NCBI GenBank assembly: GCA_030671915.1
Contig: DAOVHN010000217.1
Coordinates: forward strand, 1-5,262
DNA length: 5,262 nucleotides
From: Pseudomonadota bacterium
Lineage (GTDB): Bacteria > Pseudomonadota > Alphaproteobacteria > UBA8366 > JADFVY01
Direction of reading: 5' to 3'
The stretch's first letter is position 1; each line of letters opens with the position of its first letter. This document shows positions 1 through 5,262 of this stretch, piece by piece. The translations under genes were made by a program, and so were the position numbers. The notes under the pieces are model-generated. The model saw only the letters and a list, made by a program, of their open reading frames with translations. It searched no databases and was not told the origin of the DNA.

Positions 1-1548
1 GACCAGATCCATTTCGGTCGCGAGACGGTCCATTGCCTGCTGGGGTGTGAAGGCGCCCGAGTTCACGTCACCGATCTGCTGCCACCAGATCTGGGCCAGC
101 TTGGGATAATCGGGAACGTTGATGCCCGTGGGCGACCAGCGCACGCGATCCGGCGAGCGATAGAACTCCACCAGGCCACCAAGGTTAGGCGCCCGCTCGG
201 TGAAGGATTCGTGACGGATGTCGCTGTCGCGGATTGGCGTCAGGCCGACATGGGTCTTCTTCAGCGAAACGGTCTTGGACACCGTGAACTGGGCATAGAG
301 CCAGGCCGCCTTGCGGCGATCGACCGGGGTCGATTTGAACAGGGTCCAGGAACCGGCGTCCTGATAACCCAGCTTCTGGCCGTCTTCCCAATAGGGGCCG
401 TGCGGCGACGGGGCCATGCGCCACAGCGGCTTGCCGGCGTCATCGACCGTGTTGTTGCCGGAACTCTTCGGGGCCACCATCGATGAGGTGAAGGCGGTGT
501 ACCAGAAGATTTGCTGCGCGACATTGCCCGTGGAAAGGGCCGGCAGCGACTGATAGAAGTCATAGCTGGCGGCGCCCGGAGGGGCGTATTTGCGCAGCCA
601 TTCGTCCCATTTGCGGATGGCGTAGACGGCTGCCGGGGCGTTTGCCGCACCACCGCGCGTTACCGAGGCGCCAACCGGATTGCAGGAGCCTTTTTCCATG
701 CGGATGCCCCATTCGTCGACGGGGACGCCGTTCGGAAGGCCCATGCTGCCGGCGCCGGCCATGGACAGCCAGGCGTCGGTCATGCGCCAGCCCAGATCGG
801 GCGCGCGCTTGCCGTAATCCATGTGGCCATAGATGCGAACGCCGTCGATTTCCTTCACATGGACCGAGAAGAATTCGGCGATGTCCTCATAGGCCGACCA
901 GTTCACGGGGACGCCCAGCTCGTAACCGTACCGGGCCTTGAACTGCTTCTTCAGGTCCGGCCGTTGGAACCAGTCATAGCGGAACCAGTAGAGGTTCGCG
1001 AACTGCTGGTCGGGAAGCTGGTAGAGCTTTCCGTCCGGGCCGGTGGTGAACGATATGCCCATGAAATCGTCGAGGTCCAGCGTCGGCAGGGTGACATCCT
1101 TGCCCTCGCCGGCCATCCAGTCGGTCAGGTTGACCGCCAACTGCAGGCGCGAATGGGTGCCGATCAGGTCGGAGTCGTTGATATAGGCGTCGTACAGGTT
1201 ACGGTTGGTCTGCATCTGCGTCTGCACGGCCTGGACGACTTCGCCCTCGCCGAGCAGCTGATGGTTGACCTTGATCCCGGTGATCTCCTCGAACGCCTTG
1301 GTCAGTGTTTTGGATTCATATTCGTGCGTCGGAATGGTCTCCGACAGAACGTTGATTTCCATGCCCTTGAAGGGTTCGGCCGCCTTGACGAACCACTCCA
1401 TCTCCTTGATCTGGTCGGCCTTGGAGAGGGTGGAAGGCTGGAATTCGGAATCGACCCACTTCTTGGCCTCCTCCGTACCGGCGAAGCCAGTGCTCGCAAA
1501 CGACAACAGCGCCGCTGCTGCTGCCGCGGCCATCAGTCTCGTCTTCAT
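1..1548 (-). CDS. glpV: Glycerol ABC transporter, periplasmic substrate-binding protein (GlpV-like), partial
   Basis: The reading frame runs from the ATG at 1548-1546 to the left edge: 516 codons with no stop. Related proteins are, from memory, about 570-580 residues, so roughly 60 C-terminal residues are missing. The N-terminus is a classic Sec signal peptide: basic MKTR, a hydrophobic Ala/Leu core (residues 5-18), and a cleavage site after GFA (residue 23). The mature part starts with an EEAKKW segment, followed by family-like blocks such as SETIPTHEYESKTLTKAFEE (69-88), YQLPDQQFANLYWFR (176-190), GHMDYGKRAPDLGWRMTDAW (241-260) and PSPHGPYWEDG (380-390). These match my memory of the large alphaproteobacterial binding proteins of the rhizobial glpSTPQUV glycerol importer. 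GGGAG at 1561-1557 sits 8 nt before the ATG. The gene is divergent from glpR-glpD-glpK and shares an operator-like block with glpD, which supports a glycerol role. The alternative is another sugar or polyol binding protein of the same family. Permeases and ATPases are not visible. Confidence 0.85.
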   Translation of the reverse strand, partial: MKTRLMAAAAAAALLSFASTGFAGTEEAKKWVDSEFQPSTLSKADQIKEMEWFVKAAEPFKGMEINVLSETIPTHEYESKTLTKAFEEITGIKVNHQLLGEGEVVQAVQTQMQTNRNLYDAYINDSDLIGTHSRLQLAVNLTDWMAGEGKDVTLPTLDLDDFMGISFTTGPDGKLYQLPDQQFANLYWFRYDWFQRPDLKKQFKARYGYELGVPVNWSAYEDIAEFFSVHVKEIDGVRIYGHMDYGKRAPDLGWRMTDAWLSMAGAGSMGLPNGVPVDEWGIRMEKGSCNPVGASVTRGGAANAPAAVYAIRKWDEWLRKYAPPGAASYDFYQSLPALSTGNVAQQIFWYTAFTSSMVAPKSSGNNTVDDAGKPLWRMAPSPHGPYWEDGQKLGYQDAGSWTLFKSTPVDRRKAAWLYAQFTVSKTVSLKKTHVGLTPIRDSDIRHESFTERAPNLGGLVEFYRSPDRVRWSPTGINVPDYPKLAQIWWQQIGDVNSGAFTPQQAMDRLATEMDLV

Positions 1549-1580
1549 TGGAATGTCTCCCGTTGTTTGAAGCCTTGCAA

Positions 1581-1609
1581 ACTATCATATGAAAAAAAAT
1601 GAAGGTCAA
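1581..1609 (-). promoter_or_regulatory. Candidate sigma-70 promoter of the binding-protein gene
   Basis: On the minus strand, TTGACC (1609-1604, five of six bases of the TTGACA consensus) is followed after 17 bp by GATAGT (1586-1581, four of six of TATAAT). A start site would fall near 1574, giving a leader of about 25 nt with the GGGAG ribosome site. A better -10 match, TATGAT (1589-1584), lies 14 bp from the same -35, which is too close. The -35 hexamer and spacer overlap the operator-like block, as expected for a repressed promoter. This is a by-eye match only. Confidence 0.4.
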
Positions 1610-1617
1610 TCGAAAAC
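1591..1617 (-). promoter_or_regulatory. Operator-like block, probable GlpR site for the transporter
   Basis: Read on the minus strand from 1617 to 1591, this 27-bp block matches 2473-2499 in front of glpD at 22 of 27 positions. The first 13 bases, GTTTTCGATTGAC, are identical. It holds three TTC units whose C bases (1612, 1601, 1591) are 11 and 10 bp apart, the same spacing as the first three units before glpD, although the second and third read TTCA rather than TTCG. DeoR-family repressors often use repeated TTCG-type half-sites. The shared block and spacing make this the likely GlpR operator for the divergent gene. Binding itself is inferred. Confidence 0.6.
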
Positions 1618-1698
1618 ATGTGACAACTCTCTTTAACTGGTCATCTTCGATTTCCTGGGCTAATCCTTGTCGGGGATAAGGAGGATTGGGGGAGAGTT

Positions 1699-2472
1699 AT
1701 GAGGGAACCTTTGGCGCCGCGTCAGTCCGACATCATGGACATGGCCAGAAAATCGCGGCGCATCCTGGTCGATACTCTCGCGGAGCGTTTCGACGTCACG
1801 CCGCAAACGATCCGAAAGGATCTCAACGACTTATGCGACCGCGGCTTTTTGCAGCGCGTGCATGGCGGCGCCGTCCTGTCGTCGGGCGTCGCGAATTTCG
1901 GCTACGAGGCGCGCCGGGAACTGGCGGTGGAGGAAAAGCACAGGATCGGCGTCAAGGCGGCCTCGCTGGTCCCGGATAACTGCTCGCTGCTGATCAACAT
2001 CGGCACAACGACCGAGCAGGTCGCCATGGCGCTGCAAGGCAAGCACGGCATTCTTGCGATCACCAACAACATCAATGTCGTCAACATCCTGTCGCGAAAC
2101 CCCGAAATCGACGTAATTGTGGCCGGCGGTATCGTCAGGCGCGCCGATGGCGGCGTGGTTGGCGAGGCGGCGGTGGACTTCATCCGCCAGTTCAAGGTCG
2201 ATTTTGCGGTGATCGGCACGTCCGCGATCGACGAGGATGGCTCTCTTCTGGATTATGATTATCGCGAAGTGAAAGTGGCCCAGGCGATCATCGAAAACTC
2301 GCGCCATACCATCCTGGTTGCCGACGGTATGAAGTATGAACGTACCGCGCCGGTAAGAATTGGCCATATCTCCCAGATGGAAAGCTTCGTCACGGACAGC
2401 CAGCCGCCGGAAGAGCTCGCCCGTATCTGCCGCGAGAACGACGTTCAGATCGAAATTGCAGACCCACATTGA
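1699..2472 (+). CDS. glpR: DeoR-family glycerol-3-phosphate regulon repressor GlpR
   Basis: This 257-residue cytoplasmic transcription regulator is close to E. coli GlpR (252 aa). The N-terminal DeoR winged helix-turn-helix spans about residues 8-57, with the recognition helix in TPQTIRKDLNDL (34-45) followed by RVHGGA (53-58). The C-terminal sugar-phosphate sensor domain (about 75-230) carries NIGTTTEQVA (100-109), ITNNINVVN (121-129), AGGIVRRADGGVVGEA (142-157), FIRQFKVDFA (161-170) and AIIENSRH (196-203). Nearly the same words occur in E. coli GlpR, which is why I name it GlpR rather than a generic DeoR regulator. By family, it releases DNA when glycerol-3-phosphate binds. The ATG at 1699 is preferred because the next Met (residue 13) would cut into the helix-turn-helix. 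GGGGGAG lies just upstream. The stop codon ends one base before the TTCG array for glpD, so the regulator need not share the glpD promoter. No frameshift or missing domain is seen. Confidence 0.93.
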   Translation: MREPLAPRQSDIMDMARKSRRILVDTLAERFDVTPQTIRKDLNDLCDRGFLQRVHGGAVLSSGVANFGYEARRELAVEEKHRIGVKAASLVPDNCSLLINIGTTTEQVAMALQGKHGILAITNNINVVNILSRNPEIDVIVAGGIVRRADGGVVGEAAVDFIRQFKVDFAVIGTSAIDEDGSLLDYDYREVKVAQAIIENSRHTILVADGMKYERTAPVRIGHISQMESFVTDSQPPEELARICRENDVQIEIADPH

Positions 2473-2523
2473 GTTTTCGATTGACGTTCGATCGTTTTCG
2501 ATTAGTTTCGTTTTGTTTTCGAA
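2473..2523 (+). promoter_or_regulatory. Array of five helically phased TTCG units, probable GlpR operator of glpDK
   Basis: The units are TTTTCGATT (2474-2482), GTTCGAT (2486-2492), TTTTCGATT (2495-2503), GTTTCG (2505-2510) and GTTTTCGAA (2515-2523). Their CG dinucleotides fall at 2478, 2489, 2499, 2509 and 2520, that is 11, 10, 10 and 11 bp apart, about one helical turn each, so all units face the same side of DNA. The stretch is AT-rich against GC-rich flanks and starts immediately after the glpR stop codon. The first 27 bp recur before the divergent transporter gene. Short dyads also exist inside it (CGATCG at 2489-2494; ATCG-TTTT-CGAT at 2491-2502). It is most likely a multi-site operator overlapping the glpD promoter. 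No clear -35/-10 pair could be picked out downstream. Confidence 0.7.
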
Positions 2524-2551
2524 TGAATCTAGCCTGATACGCGATGCAGCC

Positions 2552-2557
2552 GGAGAG
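2552..2557 (+). promoter_or_regulatory. Ribosome binding site deciding the glpD start
   Basis: GGAGAG lies just ahead of the GTG at 2562; its GGAG core ends 6 nt before that codon. The in-frame ATG at 2544 has no purine-rich site upstream (preceding bases are CCTGATACGCG). This favours GTG 2562 as the true glpD start. Confidence 0.65.
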
Positions 2558-2561
2558 TAAT

Positions 2562-4076
2562 GTGAGCGGCCAGCTATATGACATCGCCATCATCGGTGGT
2601 GGCGTCAATGGTTGCGGGATCGCGCGGGATGCCGCCGGGCGAGGGTTGAGCGTACTGCTGTTGGAAAAAGACGATCTGGCGAGCGGCACATCGTCGGCTT
2701 CGACCAAACTGATCCACGGCGGGCTGTGTTATCTTGAACATTACGAGTTCCGCCTCGTGCGGGATTCGCTGATCGAGCGCGAAGTGCTGCTCTCCATGGC
2801 GCCCCACATCATATGGCCGCTGCGTTTCGTGCTGCCCCACCAGAAGGGTTTGCGTCCGGCCTGGCTGATAAGGCTCGGTCTGTTTCTCTACGATCATTTG
2901 GGGGGGCGGAAGCTCCTGCCGCCATGCCGTTCGGTGGATCTGCGCCACGATCCTGCCGGCGAGCCGCTCAAACCAGGCCTGGTGAAAGGGTTCGAATATT
3001 CCGATTGCTGGGTCGAGGACGCGCGGCTTGTCGTGCTCAATGCCATGGACGCGGCGCGGCGCGGCGCGGATATCAGGGTTCGGACCGAGGTTCTGCAGGC
3101 CAACCGGCAGGGCGACCATTGGGTCGTCGAGGTCGAGGACCGCGGGACCGGCCGGCGCGAAACCGTTACCGCGCGCACGCTGATCAACGCGGCGGGGCCC
3201 TGGATTTCCGACGTGATTTTGCGGCGTATCGGGGCGGATGCGCGATCGAAGACCCGCCTGGTCAAGGGCAGCCATATCGTCGTTCCGCGCATGTTCGATC
3301 ATGACCGCGCCTATATCTTCCAGAATCCGGACCAGCGCATAATCTTCGCTATTCCCTACGAGCATAATTTTACGCTGATCGGCACCACGGACGTCGATTA
3401 CCAGGGGGATCCGGCGGATGCCGCCGCGAGCCAGGACGAGATCGCCTATCTTTGCCGCGCCGCCAGCGAGTATTTTTCCGCGCCGATCGAGCCGGCTCAG
3501 GTCGTCTGGACCTATTCCGGCGTGCGCCCGCTTTATGACGACGGGAGCAGCGCGGCGCAGGAGGCGACCCGGGACTATGTTCTGGAACTTGAAGCCGGGA
3601 ACGGCGAACCGCCGCTCTTGAATATTTTCGGCGGCAAGATCACGACCTACCGCCGCCTGGCCGAGGACGCGCTGGCAAAACTGGAAAGCCATTTGCGGGA
3701 TGCCGGCGCACCCTGGACCCGCGGCGCGGCCCTTCCGGGTGGGGAGTTCGCCATCGACGGGTTCGAGGAACTGGCCGCCGGGCTGGCCCGCGCCCATCCC
3801 GATACCGACCCCGCGCTGGTGCGGCGGCTGGCGCGCGCGCATGGCACGAACGCCGCCGCCATTCTGGAGGCCGATCCGGGCATCCATTTCGGCGCCGACC
3901 TCTATCAGCGCGAGGTGGAATATCTTGTGCGCGCCGAATGGGCCATGACGGCGGATGATATTCTATGGCGCCGCACGAAGCTGGGCCTTAGGCTGACCGC
4001 CGAGGAAGCCGGTCGCCTGGAGCAGTGGCTGGAGGATAACCGGGCGGTGGTGACCGGTTCGGCCGCCTTGGTATAG
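2562..4076 (+). CDS. glpD: Aerobic glycerol-3-phosphate dehydrogenase GlpD (FAD, quinone-linked)
   Basis: GlpD oxidises sn-glycerol-3-phosphate to dihydroxyacetone phosphate and passes electrons via FAD to ubiquinone at the cytoplasmic face of the inner membrane. With the GTG start the protein has 504 residues, against 501 in E. coli; an in-frame ATG at 2544 would add six residues but lacks a ribosome site. The N-terminal FAD fold shows [18 protein letters not shown] (11-28), fitting the family's first signature. The second signature is [11 protein letters not shown] (357-367). Other conserved blocks are [14 protein letters not shown] (144-157), NAAGPW (209-214), KGSHIVVPR (235-243), IGTTDVDY (273-280) and WTYSGVRPL (316-324), plus the C-terminal domain ending in LWRRTKLGL (468-476). 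R322, R337 and K359 align with E. coli R317, R332 and K354. Odd: the usual HGGLRYLEH reads HGGLCYLEH, so Cys56 (TGT at 2727-2729) replaces E. coli Arg54. The frame is otherwise intact, so the gene looks real. It lies 14 bp before glpK, in one operon. Confidence 0.95.
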   Translation: MSGQLYDIAIIGGGVNGCGIARDAAGRGLSVLLLEKDDLASGTSSASTKLIHGGLCYLEHYEFRLVRDSLIEREVLLSMAPHIIWPLRFVLPHQKGLRPAWLIRLGLFLYDHLGGRKLLPPCRSVDLRHDPAGEPLKPGLVKGFEYSDCWVEDARLVVLNAMDAARRGADIRVRTEVLQANRQGDHWVVEVEDRGTGRRETVTARTLINAAGPWISDVILRRIGADARSKTRLVKGSHIVVPRMFDHDRAYIFQNPDQRIIFAIPYEHNFTLIGTTDVDYQGDPADAAASQDEIAYLCRAASEYFSAPIEPAQVVWTYSGVRPLYDDGSSAAQEATRDYVLELEAGNGEPPLLNIFGGKITTYRRLAEDALAKLESHLRDAGAPWTRGAALPGGEFAIDGFEELAAGLARAHPDTDPALVRRLARAHGTNAAAILEADPGIHFGADLYQREVEYLVRAEWAMTADDILWRRTKLGLRLTAEEAGRLEQWLEDNRAVVTGSAALV

Positions 4077-4090
4077 TAAGGGAGATTGCG

Positions 4091-5262
4091 ATGTCCGGCT
4101 ATGTCCTTGCCATCGATCAGGGAACCACATCGTCGCGCGCCATCCTGTTCGACCGTGATTACCGCATCGCCGCGGTTGACCAGCAGGAATTCGAGCAGCA
4201 TTTTCCCAGGTCGGGCTGGGTCGAGCACGAGCCCGAGGATATCTGGGACACGACCCTGGCGACCTGCCGCGGAGCTATGGCGAAGGCCGGCGTGGAAGCG
4301 AAGGACATCACCGCGATCGGCATCACCAACCAGCGCGAAACCACGATCGTCTGGGACAGAGAGACCGGCAAGGCGATCCACCGCGCCATCGTCTGGCAGG
4401 ACAGGCGCACTGCCGAAATCTGTGCTGGCCTGAAGGTAAACGGCGAGGAAGAGGGCGTTTCAGCCAAAACCGGCCTGCTGCTGGACCCTTATTTTTCCGG
4501 CACGAAAGTCGCCTGGATTCTCGACAATGTCGATGGCGCGCGCGAGGCGGCGGCGGCCGGGCGGCTGGCCTTCGGCACCGTGGACAGCTTCCTGCTGTGG
4601 CGCCTGACCGGCGGGACCGTGCACGCTACCGACGCCACCAACGCCAGCCGCACGCTGCTCTACGATATCCACGAAGGGCGTTGGAGCGAGGAATTGCTGG
4701 AGCTGTTGCGCGTGCCGGCCGGGATCCTGCCCGAGGTAAGGGATAGCGCCGCCGATTTCGGCGAAACGCAGGCCGATATTTTCGGCGCGCCGATCCGCAT
4801 CGCCGGCATCGCGGGCGACCAGCAGGCCGCGACCGTCGGGCAGGCCTGCTTCAGCCCCGGCATGATGAAATCCACTTACGGCACCGGCTGCTTCGCCCTG
4901 TTGAACACCGGGGACGCGGCCGTGCGCTCGACCAACCGTTTGCTGACCACGATCGCCTATCAGCTGGACGGGAAACCGACCTATGCCCTGGAAGGCTCGA
5001 TCTTCATTGCGGGGGCGGCGGTGCAATGGCTGCGCGACGGGCTCGGCATTATCAAGGACGCGGCTGAATCCGGCGCACTGGCGGATGCCGCCGATGCCAA
5101 CCAGGATGTCTATCTGGTCCCCGCCTTCGTTGGTCTGGGCGCGCCCTATTGGGACGCGGAGTGCCGCGGCGCGATTTACGGGCTGACCCGCGCCACCGGA
5201 CCCAGGGAACTCGCCAGGGCGGCGCTGGAAAGCGTGTGCTACCAGACCCGCGACCTGCTGGA
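4091..5262 (+). CDS. glpK: Glycerol kinase GlpK, partial (C-terminus beyond the window)
   Basis: GlpK is a cytoplasmic FGGY-family kinase that phosphorylates glycerol to sn-glycerol-3-phosphate with ATP, supplying GlpD encoded just upstream. The window holds 390 codons of a protein usually near 500 residues. The N-terminal phosphate-binding motif is [14 protein letters not shown] (7-20). The glycerol-pocket motif NQRETT (80-85) is followed by WQDRRT (102-107). FGGY signature 1 fits at [13 protein letters not shown] (134-146), and signature 2 fits at [20 protein letters not shown] (360-379) plus Glu380. The catalytic Asp is D243 in [10 protein letters not shown]. The segment before it ([12 protein letters not shown], 228-239) lacks the GGKGGTR loop by which E. 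coli GlpK binds the inhibitor fructose-1,6-bisphosphate, and no His like the one phosphorylated by HPr in Firmicutes is visible nearby. AAGGGAG (4078-4084) sits 6 nt before the ATG. The 14-bp gap to glpD implies co-transcription from the glpD promoter. Confidence 0.95.
   Translation, partial: MSGYVLAIDQGTTSSRAILFDRDYRIAAVDQQEFEQHFPRSGWVEHEPEDIWDTTLATCRGAMAKAGVEAKDITAIGITNQRETTIVWDRETGKAIHRAIVWQDRRTAEICAGLKVNGEEEGVSAKTGLLLDPYFSGTKVAWILDNVDGAREAAAAGRLAFGTVDSFLLWRLTGGTVHATDATNASRTLLYDIHEGRWSEELLELLRVPAGILPEVRDSAADFGETQADIFGAPIRIAGIAGDQQAATVGQACFSPGMMKSTYGTGCFALLNTGDAAVRSTNRLLTTIAYQLDGKPTYALEGSIFIAGAAVQWLRDGLGIIKDAAESGALADAADANQDVYLVPAFVGLGAPYWDAECRGAIYGLTRATGPRELARAALESVCYQTRDLL

Larger units (their letters stand above)
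1549..1698. promoter_or_regulatory. Divergent intergenic region between glpV-like gene and glpR
   Basis: This 150-bp stretch separates two divergently transcribed genes, so it must carry the start signals for both. Its left half is AT-rich, including a run of eight A at 1592-1599, and holds the operator-like block and the candidate minus-strand promoter listed separately. Its right half has one further TTCG unit (1646-1649, within CTTCGATTTCC) but no phased array like the one before glpD. I could not find a convincing sigma-70 promoter for glpR here. A purine-rich stretch at 1678-1694 ends in GGGGGAG four bases before the glpR ATG, a slightly short Shine-Dalgarno spacing. Confidence 0.7.

Noticed and set aside
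511..1602. A 363-codon open frame on the plus strand
   Set aside because: It lies antisense to the binding-protein gene, whose product has a signal peptide and clear family motifs. The plus-strand product has no recognisable domain, and long antisense frames are common in GC-rich DNA.
1831..2469. A 212-codon open frame on the minus strand
   Set aside because: It is antisense to glpR; the codon-mirrored composition and lack of any domain mark it as a shadow.
2473..2523. CRISPR-like or satellite repeat
   Set aside because: The units are only 6-9 bp with 1-5 bp between them, far too short for CRISPR repeats and spacers. Their place between the regulator and its target gene fits an operator.
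2505..2541. Sigma-70 promoter for glpD
   Set aside because: Pairs such as TTGTTT (2513-2518) with GATACG (2536-2541) match the consensus in only about half of the -10 positions. A promoter must be near, but I cannot place it.
2473..2561. Possible terminator after glpR
   Set aside because: The short dyads here (CGATCG; ATCG-TTTT-CGAT) are weak, AT-rich and belong to the TTCG repeat pattern. No GC-rich stem followed by a T run was found, so read-through from glpR into glpD cannot be excluded.
2574..3887. A 437-codon open frame on the minus strand
   Set aside because: It is fully antisense to glpD, which carries both family signatures. The product is low-complexity Arg/Gly/Ala-rich and has no recognisable motif.
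4460..5026. A 188-codon open frame on the minus strand
   Set aside because: It is antisense to glpK, which matches both FGGY signatures in the opposite strand.

Overview
This window is a glycerol / glycerol-3-phosphate catabolism locus (glp divergon), most likely from an alphaproteobacterium. The sequence is GC-rich. The GlpD and GlpK proteins look like the rhizobial/Rhodospirillales type, and glycerol uptake appears to rely on an ABC transporter with a periplasmic binding protein, as in Rhizobium, rather than on a GlpF channel. The genus cannot be fixed from the sequence alone.

Layout. (1) Positions 1-1548, minus strand: a periplasmic solute-binding protein of the glycerol ABC transporter family (GlpV-like), complete at its N-terminus and cut by the left edge. 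(2) Positions 1549-1698: a 150-bp divergent intergenic region holding the binding-protein promoter and an operator-like repeat. (3) Positions 1699-2472, plus strand: a DeoR-family repressor very close to E. coli GlpR. (4) Positions 2473-2523: an array of five TTCG units spaced 10-11 bp apart, lying right after the glpR stop codon and in front of glpD. (5) Positions 2562-4076, plus strand: glpD, the FAD-dependent glycerol-3-phosphate dehydrogenase. (6) From 4091 to the right edge, plus strand: glpK, glycerol kinase, cut by the edge after 390 codons.

How it works together (inference from family knowledge). The binding protein captures glycerol in the periplasm for an ABC importer whose other parts lie outside the window. 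GlpK makes sn-glycerol-3-phosphate, and GlpD oxidises it to dihydroxyacetone phosphate at the inner membrane, passing electrons to quinone. GlpR would hold both transcription units off until glycerol-3-phosphate accumulates. Direct support for shared control comes from a 27-bp block in front of glpD that matches, 22 of 27 bases including a perfect 13-mer, a block in front of the divergent transporter gene.

I see no novel multi-gene system, mobile element, CRISPR array or RNA gene. The points most worth a second look are the helically phased operator array and its divergent twin, and a Cys in GlpD where the family has an active-site Arg (E. coli Arg54).
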